DNA of 39,278 nucleotides from Burkholderiales bacterium (GCA_027484315.1 JAIXTE010000087.1:1-39278), one strand, 5' to 3'; positions 18,055 through 26,799 are shown, numbered from the stretch's first letter. A program made the numbers and translations. The notes: generated by a model not told the origin, from the sequence alone.

Positions 18055-19176
18055 ACGGCCACCAATTTTGGACAAATGTTCCAGCAGGCGCTTGGCGATC
18101 TGATTCAAAGCAACCACTTCATCGGCAGCGCCAAGGGCAATTGCTTCACGCGGCATGCCAAACACAACCGAACTGGCCTCGTCCTGACAAATGTTGTAGG
18201 CCCCGGCTTTTTTCATGTCGGCCATGGCCTGCGCGCCGTCTTTTCCCATACCTGTCAGCATGATGCCCACAATGTTCCGGGGCGACACTTCCTGCCCCGA
18301 CTTGAACAACACTTCAACGGAGGGGCGGTGACGGTTCACGGGCTCTGAATCCGACAACTGGCAAATGTAATTGGCGCCGTTTCGGCCCAGCATGAGGTGT
18401 TTGTCACCCGGTGCAATGTAAGCGTGCCCGGGCAAAATACGTTCGCCATGCGTGGCTTCCTTGACCGTGATGTCGCAGACCTGATTCAAACGGTCTGCAA
18501 AACTTTTGGTAAATCCTGCTGGCATGTGTTGCGTAATCAGGATGGCTGGGCTGTCTTTGGGCAATTGTTCAAGAATGATGCGAAGTGCTTCAGTGCCACC
18601 GGTTGAAGAACCGATCAACACCAGTTTTTCCGTAGCTGCAAAGCGATTGCCCAAGGCGTTGTTCACGGGCAACGCTTTGCCCGCCTGTGCAGGCACCACA
18701 AGCCCTGTAACGGGATCCATCTGCGAGCTGACATTACCAGCCGCTGGCTTGGCCGGCAGGCGGTTCAAACGATAACGGGCTGCATGGGCTGCGCGAATTT
18801 TGTCGGTGATCTCGTTGGCATAATCAATCATGCCCTGGCTGATGTCCAGTTTGGGTTTGGTCACAAAATCCACAGCACCAAGTTCCAGTGCGCGGAAAGT
18901 GACATCAGTGCCACGCTCGGTCAAGGTAGAGACCATGAGCACTGGCGTTGGGCGCAGGCGCATGATTTTTTCAAGAAACTCGATGCCGTCCATTTTTGGC
19001 ATTTCAATGTCCAGGGTAATGACATCGGGATTGAATTTCTTGATTTGATCACGGGCAATAAACGGATCTGGCGCTGTGGCGATGGTTTCCATGTCTTGCT
19101 GTGAGTTGATTATCTTGCTCATCAGGTTTCTGATCAGTGCCGAGTCGTCCACTACCAATACTTTGATCTTGTTCAT
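18037..19176 (-). CDS. cheB: Chemotaxis response regulator protein-glutamate methylesterase CheB
   Basis: Removes methyl groups from (and deamidates) chemoreceptor glutamates for adaptation. The 379-residue product has an N-terminal receiver domain ([28 protein letters not shown] with the phospho-acceptor Asp) and a C-terminal methylesterase domain with catalytic Ser in [11 protein letters not shown], His in [10 protein letters not shown] and Asp in [15 protein letters not shown] at 19176 is chosen because the receiver domain starts there; the frame is open further upstream into cheD. It follows cheD by 11 bp and converges on the EAL gene with an 18-bp overlap. Confidence 0.96.
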   Translation of the reverse strand: MNKIKVLVVDDSALIRNLMSKIINSQQDMETIATAPDPFIARDQIKKFNPDVITLDIEMPKMDGIEFLEKIMRLRPTPVLMVSTLTERGTDVTFRALELGAVDFVTKPKLDISQGMIDYANEITDKIRAAHAARYRLNRLPAKPAAGNVSSQMDPVTGLVVPAQAGKALPVNNALGNRFAATEKLVLIGSSTGGTEALRIILEQLPKDSPAILITQHMPAGFTKSFADRLNQVCDITVKEATHGERILPGHAYIAPGDKHLMLGRNGANYICQLSDSEPVNRHRPSVEVLFKSGQEVSPRNIVGIMLTGMGKDGAQAMADMKKAGAYNICQDEASSVVFGMPREAIALGAADEVVALNQIAKRLLEHLSKIGGRSAVRI

Positions 19177-19187
19177 TTCAAGGGGCC

Positions 19188-19790
19188 TCAGAAAAATACA
19201 ATGTCGCCATTGACCGGGTCTTTGTTGAGTTTGTCGCAATAACGTTGTTCTTGATTCAATGCGGCTGAATTGGCGCTCGCCACTCGCTCCACGCGCACTG
19301 CGCTGGTCTGGGTGTTAAAGCGAATTCGACGGCTGTGTGGCCCGCCAAGGTCTGATGCCACGACCTTGATTTTGTCTTTGTATAAAAAGTTGATTACGAA
19401 TTCTGCGTTGCGCTGCCCGATGTGCTGGGTGTTCAAGGCGCCCGTGATATTGGCACCACCAAACACTTTGGCCACCAGGTGTTCGCGCCTTGCACCCATG
19501 GTCAGCAGGTCGTTGATCAGACATTCCATGGAGTAAAGGCCATAAAGCAGGGATTTGGTTTTGTCACTGGGGCCATGGTTGTCCGATGGCGAGTCGGGCA
19601 ACATGAAATGGTTCAGGCCCCCAACGCGCCGGCGGCTGTCCCACAAACAGGCTGACACACAAGAACCAAGCAAGGTCGAGATCTGTGCGGGGCCCCAGGA
19701 GACATAATATTCTCCGGGCATGACGATCTTGTTCACCAGCGGCAGCGGTGGTTTGACTAGGGGTTGAGGGCTCATGAGTCCTGTGGTCAT
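19188..19790 (-). CDS. cheD: Chemoreceptor glutamine deamidase CheD
   Basis: Deamidates specific glutamines of chemoreceptors, tuning their signalling. The 200-residue product has the family's catalytic Cys in [13 protein letters not shown] and His in GLNHFMLPD, followed by KVFGGANI and [10 protein letters not shown] Pro-rich N-terminal stretch precedes the domain. ATG at 19790 overlaps the cheR stop as ATGA, so translation is probably coupled. The order cheR-cheD-cheB is common in betaproteobacterial chemotaxis clusters. Confidence 0.95.
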   Translation of the reverse strand: MTTGLMSPQPLVKPPLPLVNKIVMPGEYYVSWGPAQISTLLGSCVSACLWDSRRRVGGLNHFMLPDSPSDNHGPSDKTKSLLYGLYSMECLINDLLTMGARREHLVAKVFGGANITGALNTQHIGQRNAEFVINFLYKDKIKVVASDLGGPHSRRIRFNTQTSAVRVERVASANSAALNQEQRYCDKLNKDPVNGDIVFF

Positions 19791-20779
19791 GCGGTGATGA
19801 TGTGTTGCTGATTTTCACCGCTGGGGCCAGTCTTGGCGGCTTTGTCGGTGTTGACGGTGTAAACGGTCTTGCCACGCAGGCTGAAGTAATCACGGGCCAT
19901 GGCAAAGTTTTCAGAGTGACCTGCATACAAAAGGCCATTGGGATTCATCAATGGGGCAAAACGTTTGAGGATCTGCATTTGCACGTCCTTTTCAAAATAG
20001 ATCATGACGTTGCGACAAAAGATTGCGTCAAACCCTGGGCGCAGTGACCACACACTGTCCATCAGGTTGAGCTTCCGAAAGGTCAACAAAGCTTGCACTT
20101 CAGGGCGCACACGGATGAGGCCTTCACTTTCGCCTTTGCCCTTGAGGAAATACTTGCGCAGGATGTCGTCAGGAATCTTGTCGACCTGGTCCATGCGATA
20201 CACACCTTTTTTGGCGTGATCCAGTACCTTGGTGTCAATGTCGGTGGCAAGAATACGCACGGGTGGCGTCATGCTGTTGAAGGCCTCCATGGCGGTGATG
20301 GCCATGGTGTAGGGTTCTTCCCCCGTCGAGGCTGCGCTGCACCACAGGTCAATCCGTGAGCTGCGTGACAGCGACTGCAACTGCTTTTTCAGCAAATCGA
20401 AGTGATGCGCCTCGCGATAAAAGGAAGTCAGGTTGGTGGTGAGCGAATTGGTGAACTGCTCCCATTCAGGGCTGCCCGGATTGGACTCCAATGCATCGAG
20501 GTAACTGGAGAACTTGTTGTGATTACAGGCGCGCAATCGACGGGCCAGTCGGCTGTAGACCATGCTTTGCTTGCTGGGAGCCAATGAAATACCAGCTATT
20601 TTAAGAATCAACGCACGCACTCTTGAAAAGTCTTTGTCGTTGAATTCAAATTCGCGGTCACTGTTGTCATCATTGATCAATGTCCGGTTCACTGTGGCGG
20701 CAGCTTGCGTCGCACCAGCTACCAGGCTGTTGTTCAAGGAGACTCTGGAAAATTCAAATTTCTGATCAGGTTTGTTCAT
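19787..20779 (-). CDS. cheR: Chemotaxis protein methyltransferase CheR
   Basis: Transfers methyl groups from S-adenosylmethionine to glutamates of chemoreceptors. The 330-residue product carries the N-terminal helical CheR domain (FSRVRALILKIAGISL, MVYSRLARRLRACN) and the methyltransferase domain with LWCSAASTGEEPYTMAI, LATDIDTKVLDHAKKGVY and FDAIFCRNVMIYFEK. About 55 poorly conserved residues precede the first domain. ATG at 20779 is preferred over the longer frame to 20851; AAGG lies upstream. It is divergent from the histidine kinase gene at 20958. No CheA, CheW or receptor gene is in the window. Confidence 0.95.
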   Translation of the reverse strand: MNKPDQKFEFSRVSLNNSLVAGATQAAATVNRTLINDDNSDREFEFNDKDFSRVRALILKIAGISLAPSKQSMVYSRLARRLRACNHNKFSSYLDALESNPGSPEWEQFTNSLTTNLTSFYREAHHFDLLKKQLQSLSRSSRIDLWCSAASTGEEPYTMAITAMEAFNSMTPPVRILATDIDTKVLDHAKKGVYRMDQVDKIPDDILRKYFLKGKGESEGLIRVRPEVQALLTFRKLNLMDSVWSLRPGFDAIFCRNVMIYFEKDVQMQILKRFAPLMNPNGLLYAGHSENFAMARDYFSLRGKTVYTVNTDKAAKTGPSGENQQHIITA

Positions 20780-20957
20780 CAAGGGCCTTTGTCGCAGGGG
20801 GTACACAATTAGGTAGGTGGCCCTGTGCGTGTGAGTTCTATACCTTGTCATGTTCCGATAAGATGGATGAAATCATGCAAGGATTAAAACCTTGAAAGGG
20901 CGTTATCTCTCGCTTTGATATTGGCTCAACAGGACATCTGCAAAAAGTGAATAAACA

Positions 20958-22496
20958 ATGAGTGATACCAAGGGACTCCCCCCATCATTGCTTGACCTTA
21001 GTCAGTACTCGGACGATGGTTTGAAAGTGCTGGTGGTTGAGGACAATGATTCAGACTTTGAGTTGATGTGTTACCGCCTGAAACAGGGCGGCCTAAAATA
21101 CAAAGCCACGCGGGTGGACAGGATAGAGGATTTGCGCAATTGCCTGGAACACGAAGAATGGCAAGTGGTCATTTCTGACCACAACCTGCCAGGCTTTGGC
21201 TCTGAGGAAGCGTTGCGAATTGTTCGAGATTCCGGTCTCGATATCCCGTTTATTATCGTGTCGGGCAGCATCGGGGAACATGTGGCCGTTGAAGCCATGC
21301 GCGCCGGGGCTGATGATTACCTGATGAAAGACAAAATGGCCCGCCTGGTACCTGCCATTGAAAGGTCGCTTCGTGCAGCGAATGAACGCCGCAGTCTGGC
21401 TGCGGCCGAGCAGGCACAAAGAGAGTCTGAACGGCGTTTCGCAGCGATTGCCGAAAACATTCCCGGTATTATTTTCCAGATGCATTCGGGGCCAACATTG
21501 CCCCGCCCCACGGTGCCATTTGTCAGCGAAGGGGTCATTCGCCTGTTTGGTGTTCCACCCCGACTTTTTCTTGAGAATCCGAATTACTTTTTCGAGCAGT
21601 TTGCAGAAGACGATGCAGCCAGTCTTTTCGAGATGCTACTGGAGCCCCCACAGGCAGACGCACACCTGACCTGGGAAGGACGCCTGAAACCCCACGGGAA
21701 GTACTCAGAACGCTGGGTCTTGATGAATGCGGAAGCCAAGGCCCGAGGCAATATATTTGTCTGGGATGGCGTGTTGCTGGATATTTCTGACCGCAAGGAA
21801 GCTGAAAATCATTTGATGAATGCCCAGATAGAACTGAGGCGAGTGACCAGTGAATTCGAGAAGCGGCGCGAACAGGAACGCGGTGCAATTGCCCGTGAGA
21901 TTCACGATGACATGGGCGGTTCGCTCACCAAGCTGAAAGCGGATGTGGCATGGCTGAACAAGAATTTGATTTTGAATACACCAGCCACGGAAAAGCTGGA
22001 CGACATGCTGGAGTTGATTGAACACTTGCTGGCCAGCAGCCAGCGGATTGCCAAAGACCTGCGCCCAGGTATTCTGGATTATGGCTTGATCCCCGCACTG
22101 GACTGGCAGATGAAAGATTTTCAGAAGCGCACGCAAATTCAGGGGGAGTTTCAGAGTAATGTTGAAGAGCTGCAACTGGATCCAGAGTTGAGCACAGCCT
22201 TGTTTCGCATACTGCAGGAGGCTTTGACCAATATTGTTAAACATGCACAAGCTACCCGGGTTGATGTAGAGTTGTTTGTCACGGAAAATGAATTATCGTT
22301 AGAGGTTCGTGACAATGGCCGCGGCATAGAGAATGCCGACAAATTAAAAGACACATCATTCGGCCTTAGAGGCATGCAGGAGCGGGTTGCCGCTTTTGAC
22401 GGCTGGGTCGATGTCAGTGGATCGATGGGATCAGGAACCACGGTCATGGTTTCAATACCAAGAAGCAACCAGACAAACGAGGCAAAAAATGATTAA
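20958..22496 (+). CDS. REC-PAS sensor histidine kinase of the NarL/DegS type (HisKA_3)
   Basis: Predicted cytoplasmic kinase. The 512-residue product has an N-terminal receiver domain (LKVLVVEDNDSDF, VVISDHNLPGF with the Asp near residue 70, YLMKDKMARLVP), a PAS domain (about 165-285, FAAIAENIPGIIFQM to WDGVLLDISDRKEAE), a HisKA_3 dimerisation domain with phospho-acceptor His in AIAREIHDDMGGSLTKLK (about 315), and an ATPase domain with LFRILQEALTNIVKHA, VRDNGRG and FGLRGMQERV. There are no membrane segments. The stop overlaps the next gene by 8 bp. A receiver domain at the N-terminus means that another kinase could control this one. Confidence 0.93.
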   Translation: MSDTKGLPPSLLDLSQYSDDGLKVLVVEDNDSDFELMCYRLKQGGLKYKATRVDRIEDLRNCLEHEEWQVVISDHNLPGFGSEEALRIVRDSGLDIPFIIVSGSIGEHVAVEAMRAGADDYLMKDKMARLVPAIERSLRAANERRSLAAAEQAQRESERRFAAIAENIPGIIFQMHSGPTLPRPTVPFVSEGVIRLFGVPPRLFLENPNYFFEQFAEDDAASLFEMLLEPPQADAHLTWEGRLKPHGKYSERWVLMNAEAKARGNIFVWDGVLLDISDRKEAENHLMNAQIELRRVTSEFEKRREQERGAIAREIHDDMGGSLTKLKADVAWLNKNLILNTPATEKLDDMLELIEHLLASSQRIAKDLRPGILDYGLIPALDWQMKDFQKRTQIQGEFQSNVEELQLDPELSTALFRILQEALTNIVKHAQATRVDVELFVTENELSLEVRDNGRGIENADKLKDTSFGLRGMQERVAAFDGWVDVSGSMGSGTTVMVSIPRSNQTNEAKND

Positions 22497-23118
22497 GGTA
22501 TTGCTGGCAGATGACCACGCATTGCTTCGGGGCAGCTTGAAGCAGTTGCTTGACGAAACGGGCTTTGTACAAGTGGTGGCACAGGCCGGGGAGTATTCCG
22601 AGATCATGAAAGCCATGACAGCACACCCTGTGGATGTGGCCATTCTGGACATCTCCATGCCCGGCAAGAACGGTGTGGACATCGTAAAAATCCTGAAGGA
22701 CAAGTACCCTGCCCTGAAAATCCTTATGCTGTCGATGCACCCGGAAGACCAATATGCGGTGCGTTGTCTGAAGGCTGGCGCGTCAGGCTACCTGACCAAA
22801 AATACCGCACCCGAAAAATTGGTCGATGCAATCCAGGTAATTGCAGCGGGAAGAAAATACATCACGGCGGAACTGGCCGAATCGCTGGCCAGCCATTTGA
22901 CTGAAAACTCTGAAAAACCGCTCCACGCCACGCTGAGCGACCGCGAATTCCAGACAATTCGCATGATTGCGGCGGGAAAGAAACTGAGTGAAATTGCGGA
23001 TGAATTGTCGTTGAGCCCGAAAACAGTGAGCGTCTACAGGGCAAGGATTCTGGAAAAAATGCGCATGAAAACCAATGGTGAGCTGACGCGCTATGCATTG
23101 GAAAATGGGTTGATTTAG
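22489..23118 (+). CDS. LuxR/NarL-type response regulator
   Basis: Predicted DNA-binding partner of the kinase encoded just upstream. The 209-residue product has a receiver domain (IKVLLADDHALLRGSLK, VAILDISMPGKNGVD with the phospho-acceptor Asp near residue 54, GYLTKNTAPEKLV) and a C-terminal helix-turn-helix (LSDREFQTIRMIAAGKKLSE and LSLSPKTVSVYRARIL). ATG at 22489 overlaps the kinase stop, indicating translational coupling; the longer upstream frame is a shadow of the kinase gene. Its targets are unknown. Position between che and flg genes makes a motility role possible, nothing more. Confidence 0.94.
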   Translation: MIKVLLADDHALLRGSLKQLLDETGFVQVVAQAGEYSEIMKAMTAHPVDVAILDISMPGKNGVDIVKILKDKYPALKILMLSMHPEDQYAVRCLKAGASGYLTKNTAPEKLVDAIQVIAAGRKYITAELAESLASHLTENSEKPLHATLSDREFQTIRMIAAGKKLSEIADELSLSPKTVSVYRARILEKMRMKTNGELTRYALENGLI

Positions 23119-23150
23119 CTGGGTTTTTGTCATCGGTGCAGGCTGGTTAG

Positions 23151-23220
23151 CTGAACTAGACTTGCAGGTGTCGCCACTGCAGATTGGTTTTCTGAACTGG
23201 ATTTGCAATGTCGCCACTGC
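23151..23220. repeat. 41-bp direct repeat at the outer arm of element C
   Basis: CTGAACTrGAyTTGCA followed by TGTCGCCACTGC occurs at 23151-23180 and again at 23192-23220, 41 bp apart. The second copy is the outer left arm of element C, so the first looks like a slipped duplicate of that arm. Confidence 0.85.
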
Positions 23221-23382
23221 CCGAAAACTTGCCATTTCGCCTTTGCGCTTGTGCCTCACTAAGCCAGCCCCGACAAAACAAATGGTCGGGTACTGGCTTT
23301 CGCTTCGCGACCGATCGACACTACACACAAAGCCGGCAAGTTTTCTGACTGGGCAGCGCGCGAACACTTGCAAATCCAGTTC
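23192..23382 (+). repeat. Structured element C, downstream of the LuxR-type regulator
   Basis: GAAAACTTGCC (23223-23233) pairs perfectly with GGCAAGTTTTC (23335-23345). Outside this, CTGCCC pairs with GGGCAG, and GAACTGGATTTGCAA pairs with TTGCAAATCCAGTTC. The inner stem AAGCCAG + CCCGAC (23261-23274) pairs with GTCGGG + CTGGCTT (23285-23299), with the loop AAAACAAATG. The core reads on the + strand, the sense strand of the upstream regulator gene, whose stop is 74 bp away. It shares the core and the GAAAAC arm with A, B and D but lacks TTCAAAAAGGGA, so it is the most diverged copy. Confidence 0.85.
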
Positions 23383-23776
23383 CTTAACCACCTGCGCGAC
23401 TTTTCAGCAGCCCGATTCAACCACCGCCTGCGACAACGCACACCGTTGAGTTAAATCACCACCTACACGCGCCACTGTGCAGCGCTCAGCTCAACCACCG
23501 TGCGTGAGAAAAGACCAACAGCAAACCAGCTCATTTTCGAAATGTCGATCAACTGCGAAAGGCTAGCTGGAAAGACTCGAACAGGACGAACAGTTCTGCT
23601 GTTTAGCGCAGAAAAACCGGTTGGGGAAATGGTTGACTTAGCAGTGAGTTTGCTCAGCCTGGTGGAGCAGAAAAATTGGCAGGTGGCTGGCTGACACAGC
23701 ATGAGCTACTCAACTTGGCGAACTCAGAAAAACAGGCTGGGAGGAAGGCTTTCCACAGCGGTGGGTTTGATCAACT

Positions 23777-23920
23777 TTCGCACTTCAGGAAAATTGCCCC
23801 GTTTGAACAAGGCTTCATTGATCGCCCACAGGCGACGCCTCAGACCGACCGTTTGTTTTGTCGGGCTGAGGCGAAATGAAAGCCTTGCTTCAAAAAGGGA
23901 CCAGCGATTTTCTGTGCGGA
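23777..23920 (-). repeat. Structured element D (144 bp), downstream of flgL
   Basis: It is clearly homologous to element B and has the same length and orientation. Shared blocks are CCCCGTTTGAACAAGGCTT on the left and TTCAAAAAGGGAyCAGCG with TTTTCTGTGCGG on the right. The inner stem CGCCTCAG + CCGAC (23836-23849) pairs with GTCGG + CTGAGGCG (23860-23873), and the loop on the reverse strand is AAAACAAACG. AAGGCTTCATT and AATGAAAGCCTT form the middle stem. In sense orientation it follows flgL, whose stop is about 150 bp away. Confidence 0.88.
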
Positions 23921-23976
23921 AGTGAGCAGCCCATGGTGTGGAAAGCCTTAAATCACCAAGCCAGATTTTCCGAAAA

Positions 23977-24066
23977 AAGCTGGGCAGACCACGCAGGGTA
24001 AACCAAATAAGCCGGGCCTGCTTTCACACGAAAGCTGAGCAACCTACGCCGGGTAAGCCAAAGCCG
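23977..24066. repeat. 55-bp direct repeat next to the flgL stop
   Basis: AAGCTGgGCA...CGCaGGGTAAaCCAAA...AAGCCG (from 23977) recurs as AAGCTGaGCA...CGCcGGGTAAgCCAAA..GCCG (from 24032). The second copy ends at the flgL stop codon. The copies differ at several positions and in a short gap. Confidence 0.7.
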
Positions 24067-24067
24067 T

Positions 24068-25045
24068 TTAGCTGATGAAGTTGAACAGCGTCAATTTCGA
24101 CGTACTGGCAAAACTCTGCTGCGCCGCCTGAAGCTGCAATTGGCCCTGCGACAGCTCGCTGATGGCCTTGGCATAATCCAGCCCCACCGCCTCGCCTGCA
24201 ACACGTTCAAGCTCCAGCTGCGCCGCCTGGTTGATCTGCTGCAGTGTTTCCACTTCACGCAGACGCACACCCACTTTGGTTCGTGAAATTTGCACCTGAT
24301 CAAACACATTGTCCAGTTGCGCACCCTTGGCATTGAATGCTTTCAGGTAAGTGTCTTGTGGTGTAGCGCCCTCTTGCCCATTCGGATAAGCCGGGTTGCG
24401 CAACAAGGCCACAGCATCGCGCAAAATGGCAAATGCATCTTCATTGGTATCGGGGTCAACAAATGCATCTTGCCCGGTAATATTCAAGTTGACGAAACGG
24501 CCGCTGGCGACCTGAATTTCCCGACCGGTTACGGCTTCGGCCGCGCCTACAGTGGTGGTTTCAAGGAAAGTACCAGTGACTGCGCCACCGGGCGTCTGAA
24601 ACGGCTCCTGATCTTGAAAGGTACCGGAGAACATGTAATAGCCATTGGCATCGGTGCGATTGGCAATGCCGCGCAGTTCTTCCATGCGGCCTTCAATATC
24701 CTGCGCAATGATCTCGCGATCAGCACGGCTGAGCGCGGCATTGCCGGCCTGCATGAAGGCTTCCTTCAGGGACACCATGATGTCTGAACCAGACTGCAAG
24801 GCTACATCCATTTGCCCCAACTGGTTGTTGATGTACGTGATATTGCTTTGATAGCTGTCAATCGTTTTGACACCTGCTTTCGCACCCAGCGCCACTGACA
24901 TGGCCAAGGGGTCATCAGAAGGTTTGAGCACGCGCTGTCCGGTGGCCAATTGCCCCTGGATGTTGACCAGATCAGTCTGCTGCCTACTCATGCGGTCAGT
25001 GCTGAGCTTGAAATACTGATTGGTACTGATTCTGCCGATTGCCAT
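24068..25045 (-). CDS. flgL: Flagellar hook-associated protein FlgL (HAP3)
   Basis: Forms the junction between the hook-side HAP1 zone and the flagellin filament; exported through the flagellar secretion system. The 325-residue product has the flagellin-like N-terminus RISTNQYFKLSTDRMSRQQTD and the C-terminal helix LDYAKAISELSQGQLQLQAAQQSFA. The N-terminal part also shows LATGQRVLKPSDDPLAM, as in flagellin-family proteins. ATG at 25045 has AAGGAAA upstream. It is the last gene of the leftward flg operon, 20 bp after flgK. Confidence 0.95.
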   Translation of the reverse strand: MAIGRISTNQYFKLSTDRMSRQQTDLVNIQGQLATGQRVLKPSDDPLAMSVALGAKAGVKTIDSYQSNITYINNQLGQMDVALQSGSDIMVSLKEAFMQAGNAALSRADREIIAQDIEGRMEELRGIANRTDANGYYMFSGTFQDQEPFQTPGGAVTGTFLETTTVGAAEAVTGREIQVASGRFVNLNITGQDAFVDPDTNEDAFAILRDAVALLRNPAYPNGQEGATPQDTYLKAFNAKGAQLDNVFDQVQISRTKVGVRLREVETLQQINQAAQLELERVAGEAVGLDYAKAISELSQGQLQLQAAQQSFASTSKLTLFNFIS

Positions 25046-25065
25046 AATTTTTCCTTGAAATCTGA

Positions 25066-26799
25066 TCAGAACATTTGAAGAATTTGATCAAACAATTCTT
25101 TGGACAGGGAAATAACGCGTCCGGAAGCCTGATAAGCCTGCTGAAACTTGATCAGGTTCGCTGCTTCTTCATCCATGTTCACGCCCTGCAGGGCATCACG
25201 CGAATCAGCCACCTGATTCAATACCGTTTCACGGGATTCGGCTGCCATGTTGAATTCACGCGCCTTGTTGCCCACGCGGCTGACCAACTGGTTGAATCCA
25301 TCTGAAATGGAAACGCCTGCGGAGTTGTTCGATTGAAAAAGGGTGCGCGAATTCTGCAAGGCAGCAATGTCCAGAATATTCTCATTGTTACCAATGCTTG
25401 GGTTTGTTGCCGAGGACGCCGCCACTTCCGAAGGCCGATCAATGGCGGTGCGCATGTTCAATGCAGCTTCACGAACAGGCATCAAAATGAAGCGGTCGCC
25501 TTCCTGCGGGGCTGCATTGTCGAGCTGGAAACTCAACAAAGGCGCACCGGCGGGATCTCGAATTTCATAGTAATCACCACCCGGATCAGCCACAAAGTTG
25601 GCGGGTAGGAAAGCCGCATCGGAACCGGCTTCGCGGTAACGGGGCACACCACCTACAATTTGAACTTCATATTCCGCTGCGCTGAGTTTGGACAAGTCCA
25701 GACCCCGAATGCTGATCTCGGTTGGGTTGGTGGTGCTGTTGTTGACGTTGGGAACCACGCGTGAAATGTCATCGACAAAACTGCCGCTGCTTCCAAAACT
25801 GAACAAAGCATTACCGGGGTTACCGTTCAGGTCAACACCCGCCGTCTGGATGTCGTTCACGGCCTGGCCTACACGTGCGGCCAGCAAACCAATTGTGTTC
25901 TGGTATTCGGTCAGTTCGTCCTGACGAAAACTCAAAAAACCAGCCAGTGCGCCGTTACCCAAACTGTCCGCATCAAAGGCCAGCAGCCTTTCCTGACCGT
26001 TGACCTGGGTGGACATGCCCACCAGTAAGTTCTGCGGGTCTTGTGGATCAACCTGTGTTTGCACCTTGAATTGTGTGGGCCCCACCACCAGCGACTGGCC
26101 ATTCGCCAGAAAAAGGTTGGTAGAACCATCGGCCATGTCCACACGCGTGGTTTGTACCTGTTCAGACAACTGAAGAATCAGTTTGTCGCGGCGGTCCATC
26201 AAGTCGTTGGGCGGCCCGCCGTTGGACGTTTGATTCAGCGCGGTGACGATCTGGTTGTTCAGGGATGCAATTTGAGAAGTGGCATTGTTCAGTTGCTCAA
26301 CTGTGTCACGCACCTTCAGGTTGGTGGCACCGCGCAGTTCGTCCATCACGGTGTTCAAACCATTGAACCGGGAGGCCAGTGTTTCCGAAGAGGAAAGAAA
26401 GTTCTGTCGCGCAGCCAGATCAGCCGGGTTGGTGGTCAGTGTTTGGGCGGCACCAAAAAAGATGCTCAGCGCACTCGACAAACCTGAGGCATCGTCTGCA
26501 ACCATGGCATCCACGCGCGCAATTTGCTGCGATTTGGCCTGAAAGAAGGCTGCGTCGGACGTGGCTTTCTGCTCTTGCGAATTGACGAAGTCCGAATAAA
26601 CACGCTGCACCGAAGCAATGCTGACGCCTTGGCCGATAAAACCAATGTCGCTGCCTGTTGAGGGGCGCGACTGCTGGATCACCTGCTGGCGGTTAAAGCC
26701 AACCGTGTTGCTGTTTGCAATGTTGTGCGATGTGGTGGATAGCCCAGCACGGGCCGCATTGAGGCCACTGAGCGCAATTCCGTAGACCGAGTTCGACAT
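25066..26799 (-). CDS. flgK: Flagellar hook-associated protein FlgK (HAP1)
   Basis: Joins the hook to FlgL and the filament. The 577-residue product begins NSVYGIALSGLNAARAGLST, the rod/hook/HAP N-terminal motif, with TTSHNIANSNTVGFNRQ, and ends with the family C-terminus GVNMDEEAANLIKFQQAYQA and SLSKELFDQILQMF. The central variable region is typical in size. It lies between flgJ (30 bp) and flgL. FlgN, its likely export chaperone, is encoded at 35020. Confidence 0.96.
   Translation of the reverse strand: MSNSVYGIALSGLNAARAGLSTTSHNIANSNTVGFNRQQVIQQSRPSTGSDIGFIGQGVSIASVQRVYSDFVNSQEQKATSDAAFFQAKSQQIARVDAMVADDASGLSSALSIFFGAAQTLTTNPADLAARQNFLSSSETLASRFNGLNTVMDELRGATNLKVRDTVEQLNNATSQIASLNNQIVTALNQTSNGGPPNDLMDRRDKLILQLSEQVQTTRVDMADGSTNLFLANGQSLVVGPTQFKVQTQVDPQDPQNLLVGMSTQVNGQERLLAFDADSLGNGALAGFLSFRQDELTEYQNTIGLLAARVGQAVNDIQTAGVDLNGNPGNALFSFGSSGSFVDDISRVVPNVNNSTTNPTEISIRGLDLSKLSAAEYEVQIVGGVPRYREAGSDAAFLPANFVADPGGDYYEIRDPAGAPLLSFQLDNAAPQEGDRFILMPVREAALNMRTAIDRPSEVAASSATNPSIGNNENILDIAALQNSRTLFQSNNSAGVSISDGFNQLVSRVGNKAREFNMAAESRETVLNQVADSRDALQGVNMDEEAANLIKFQQAYQASGRVISLSKELFDQILQMF

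Larger units (their letters stand above)
23119..24067. other. 949-bp repeat-rich intergenic region between the LuxR-type regulator and flgL
   Basis: The longest gene-free stretch of the window. It holds a 41-bp direct repeat (23151-23220), structured element C (23192-23382), a stretch of loosely repeated TTAACCACC/TCAACCACC plus GCGYGA motifs (23383-23510), a segment with no clear feature (about 23510-23776), element D (23777-23920) and a 55-bp direct repeat (23977-24066) ending at the flgL stop. Short open frames, for example 23500-23694, have no recognisable product and no good ribosome binding site. Base composition is not obviously different from the neighbouring genes. Confidence 0.8.

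Noticed and set aside
20840..20880. Sigma-28 promoter (TCCGATAA) upstream of the REC-PAS kinase
   Set aside because: The -10 like box matches, but nothing like TAAA lies 11 bases upstream of it.
23500..23694. 64-aa open frame in the gap before flgL
   Set aside because: No ribosome binding site of quality and no recognised motif; the surrounding sequence is repeat-derived.
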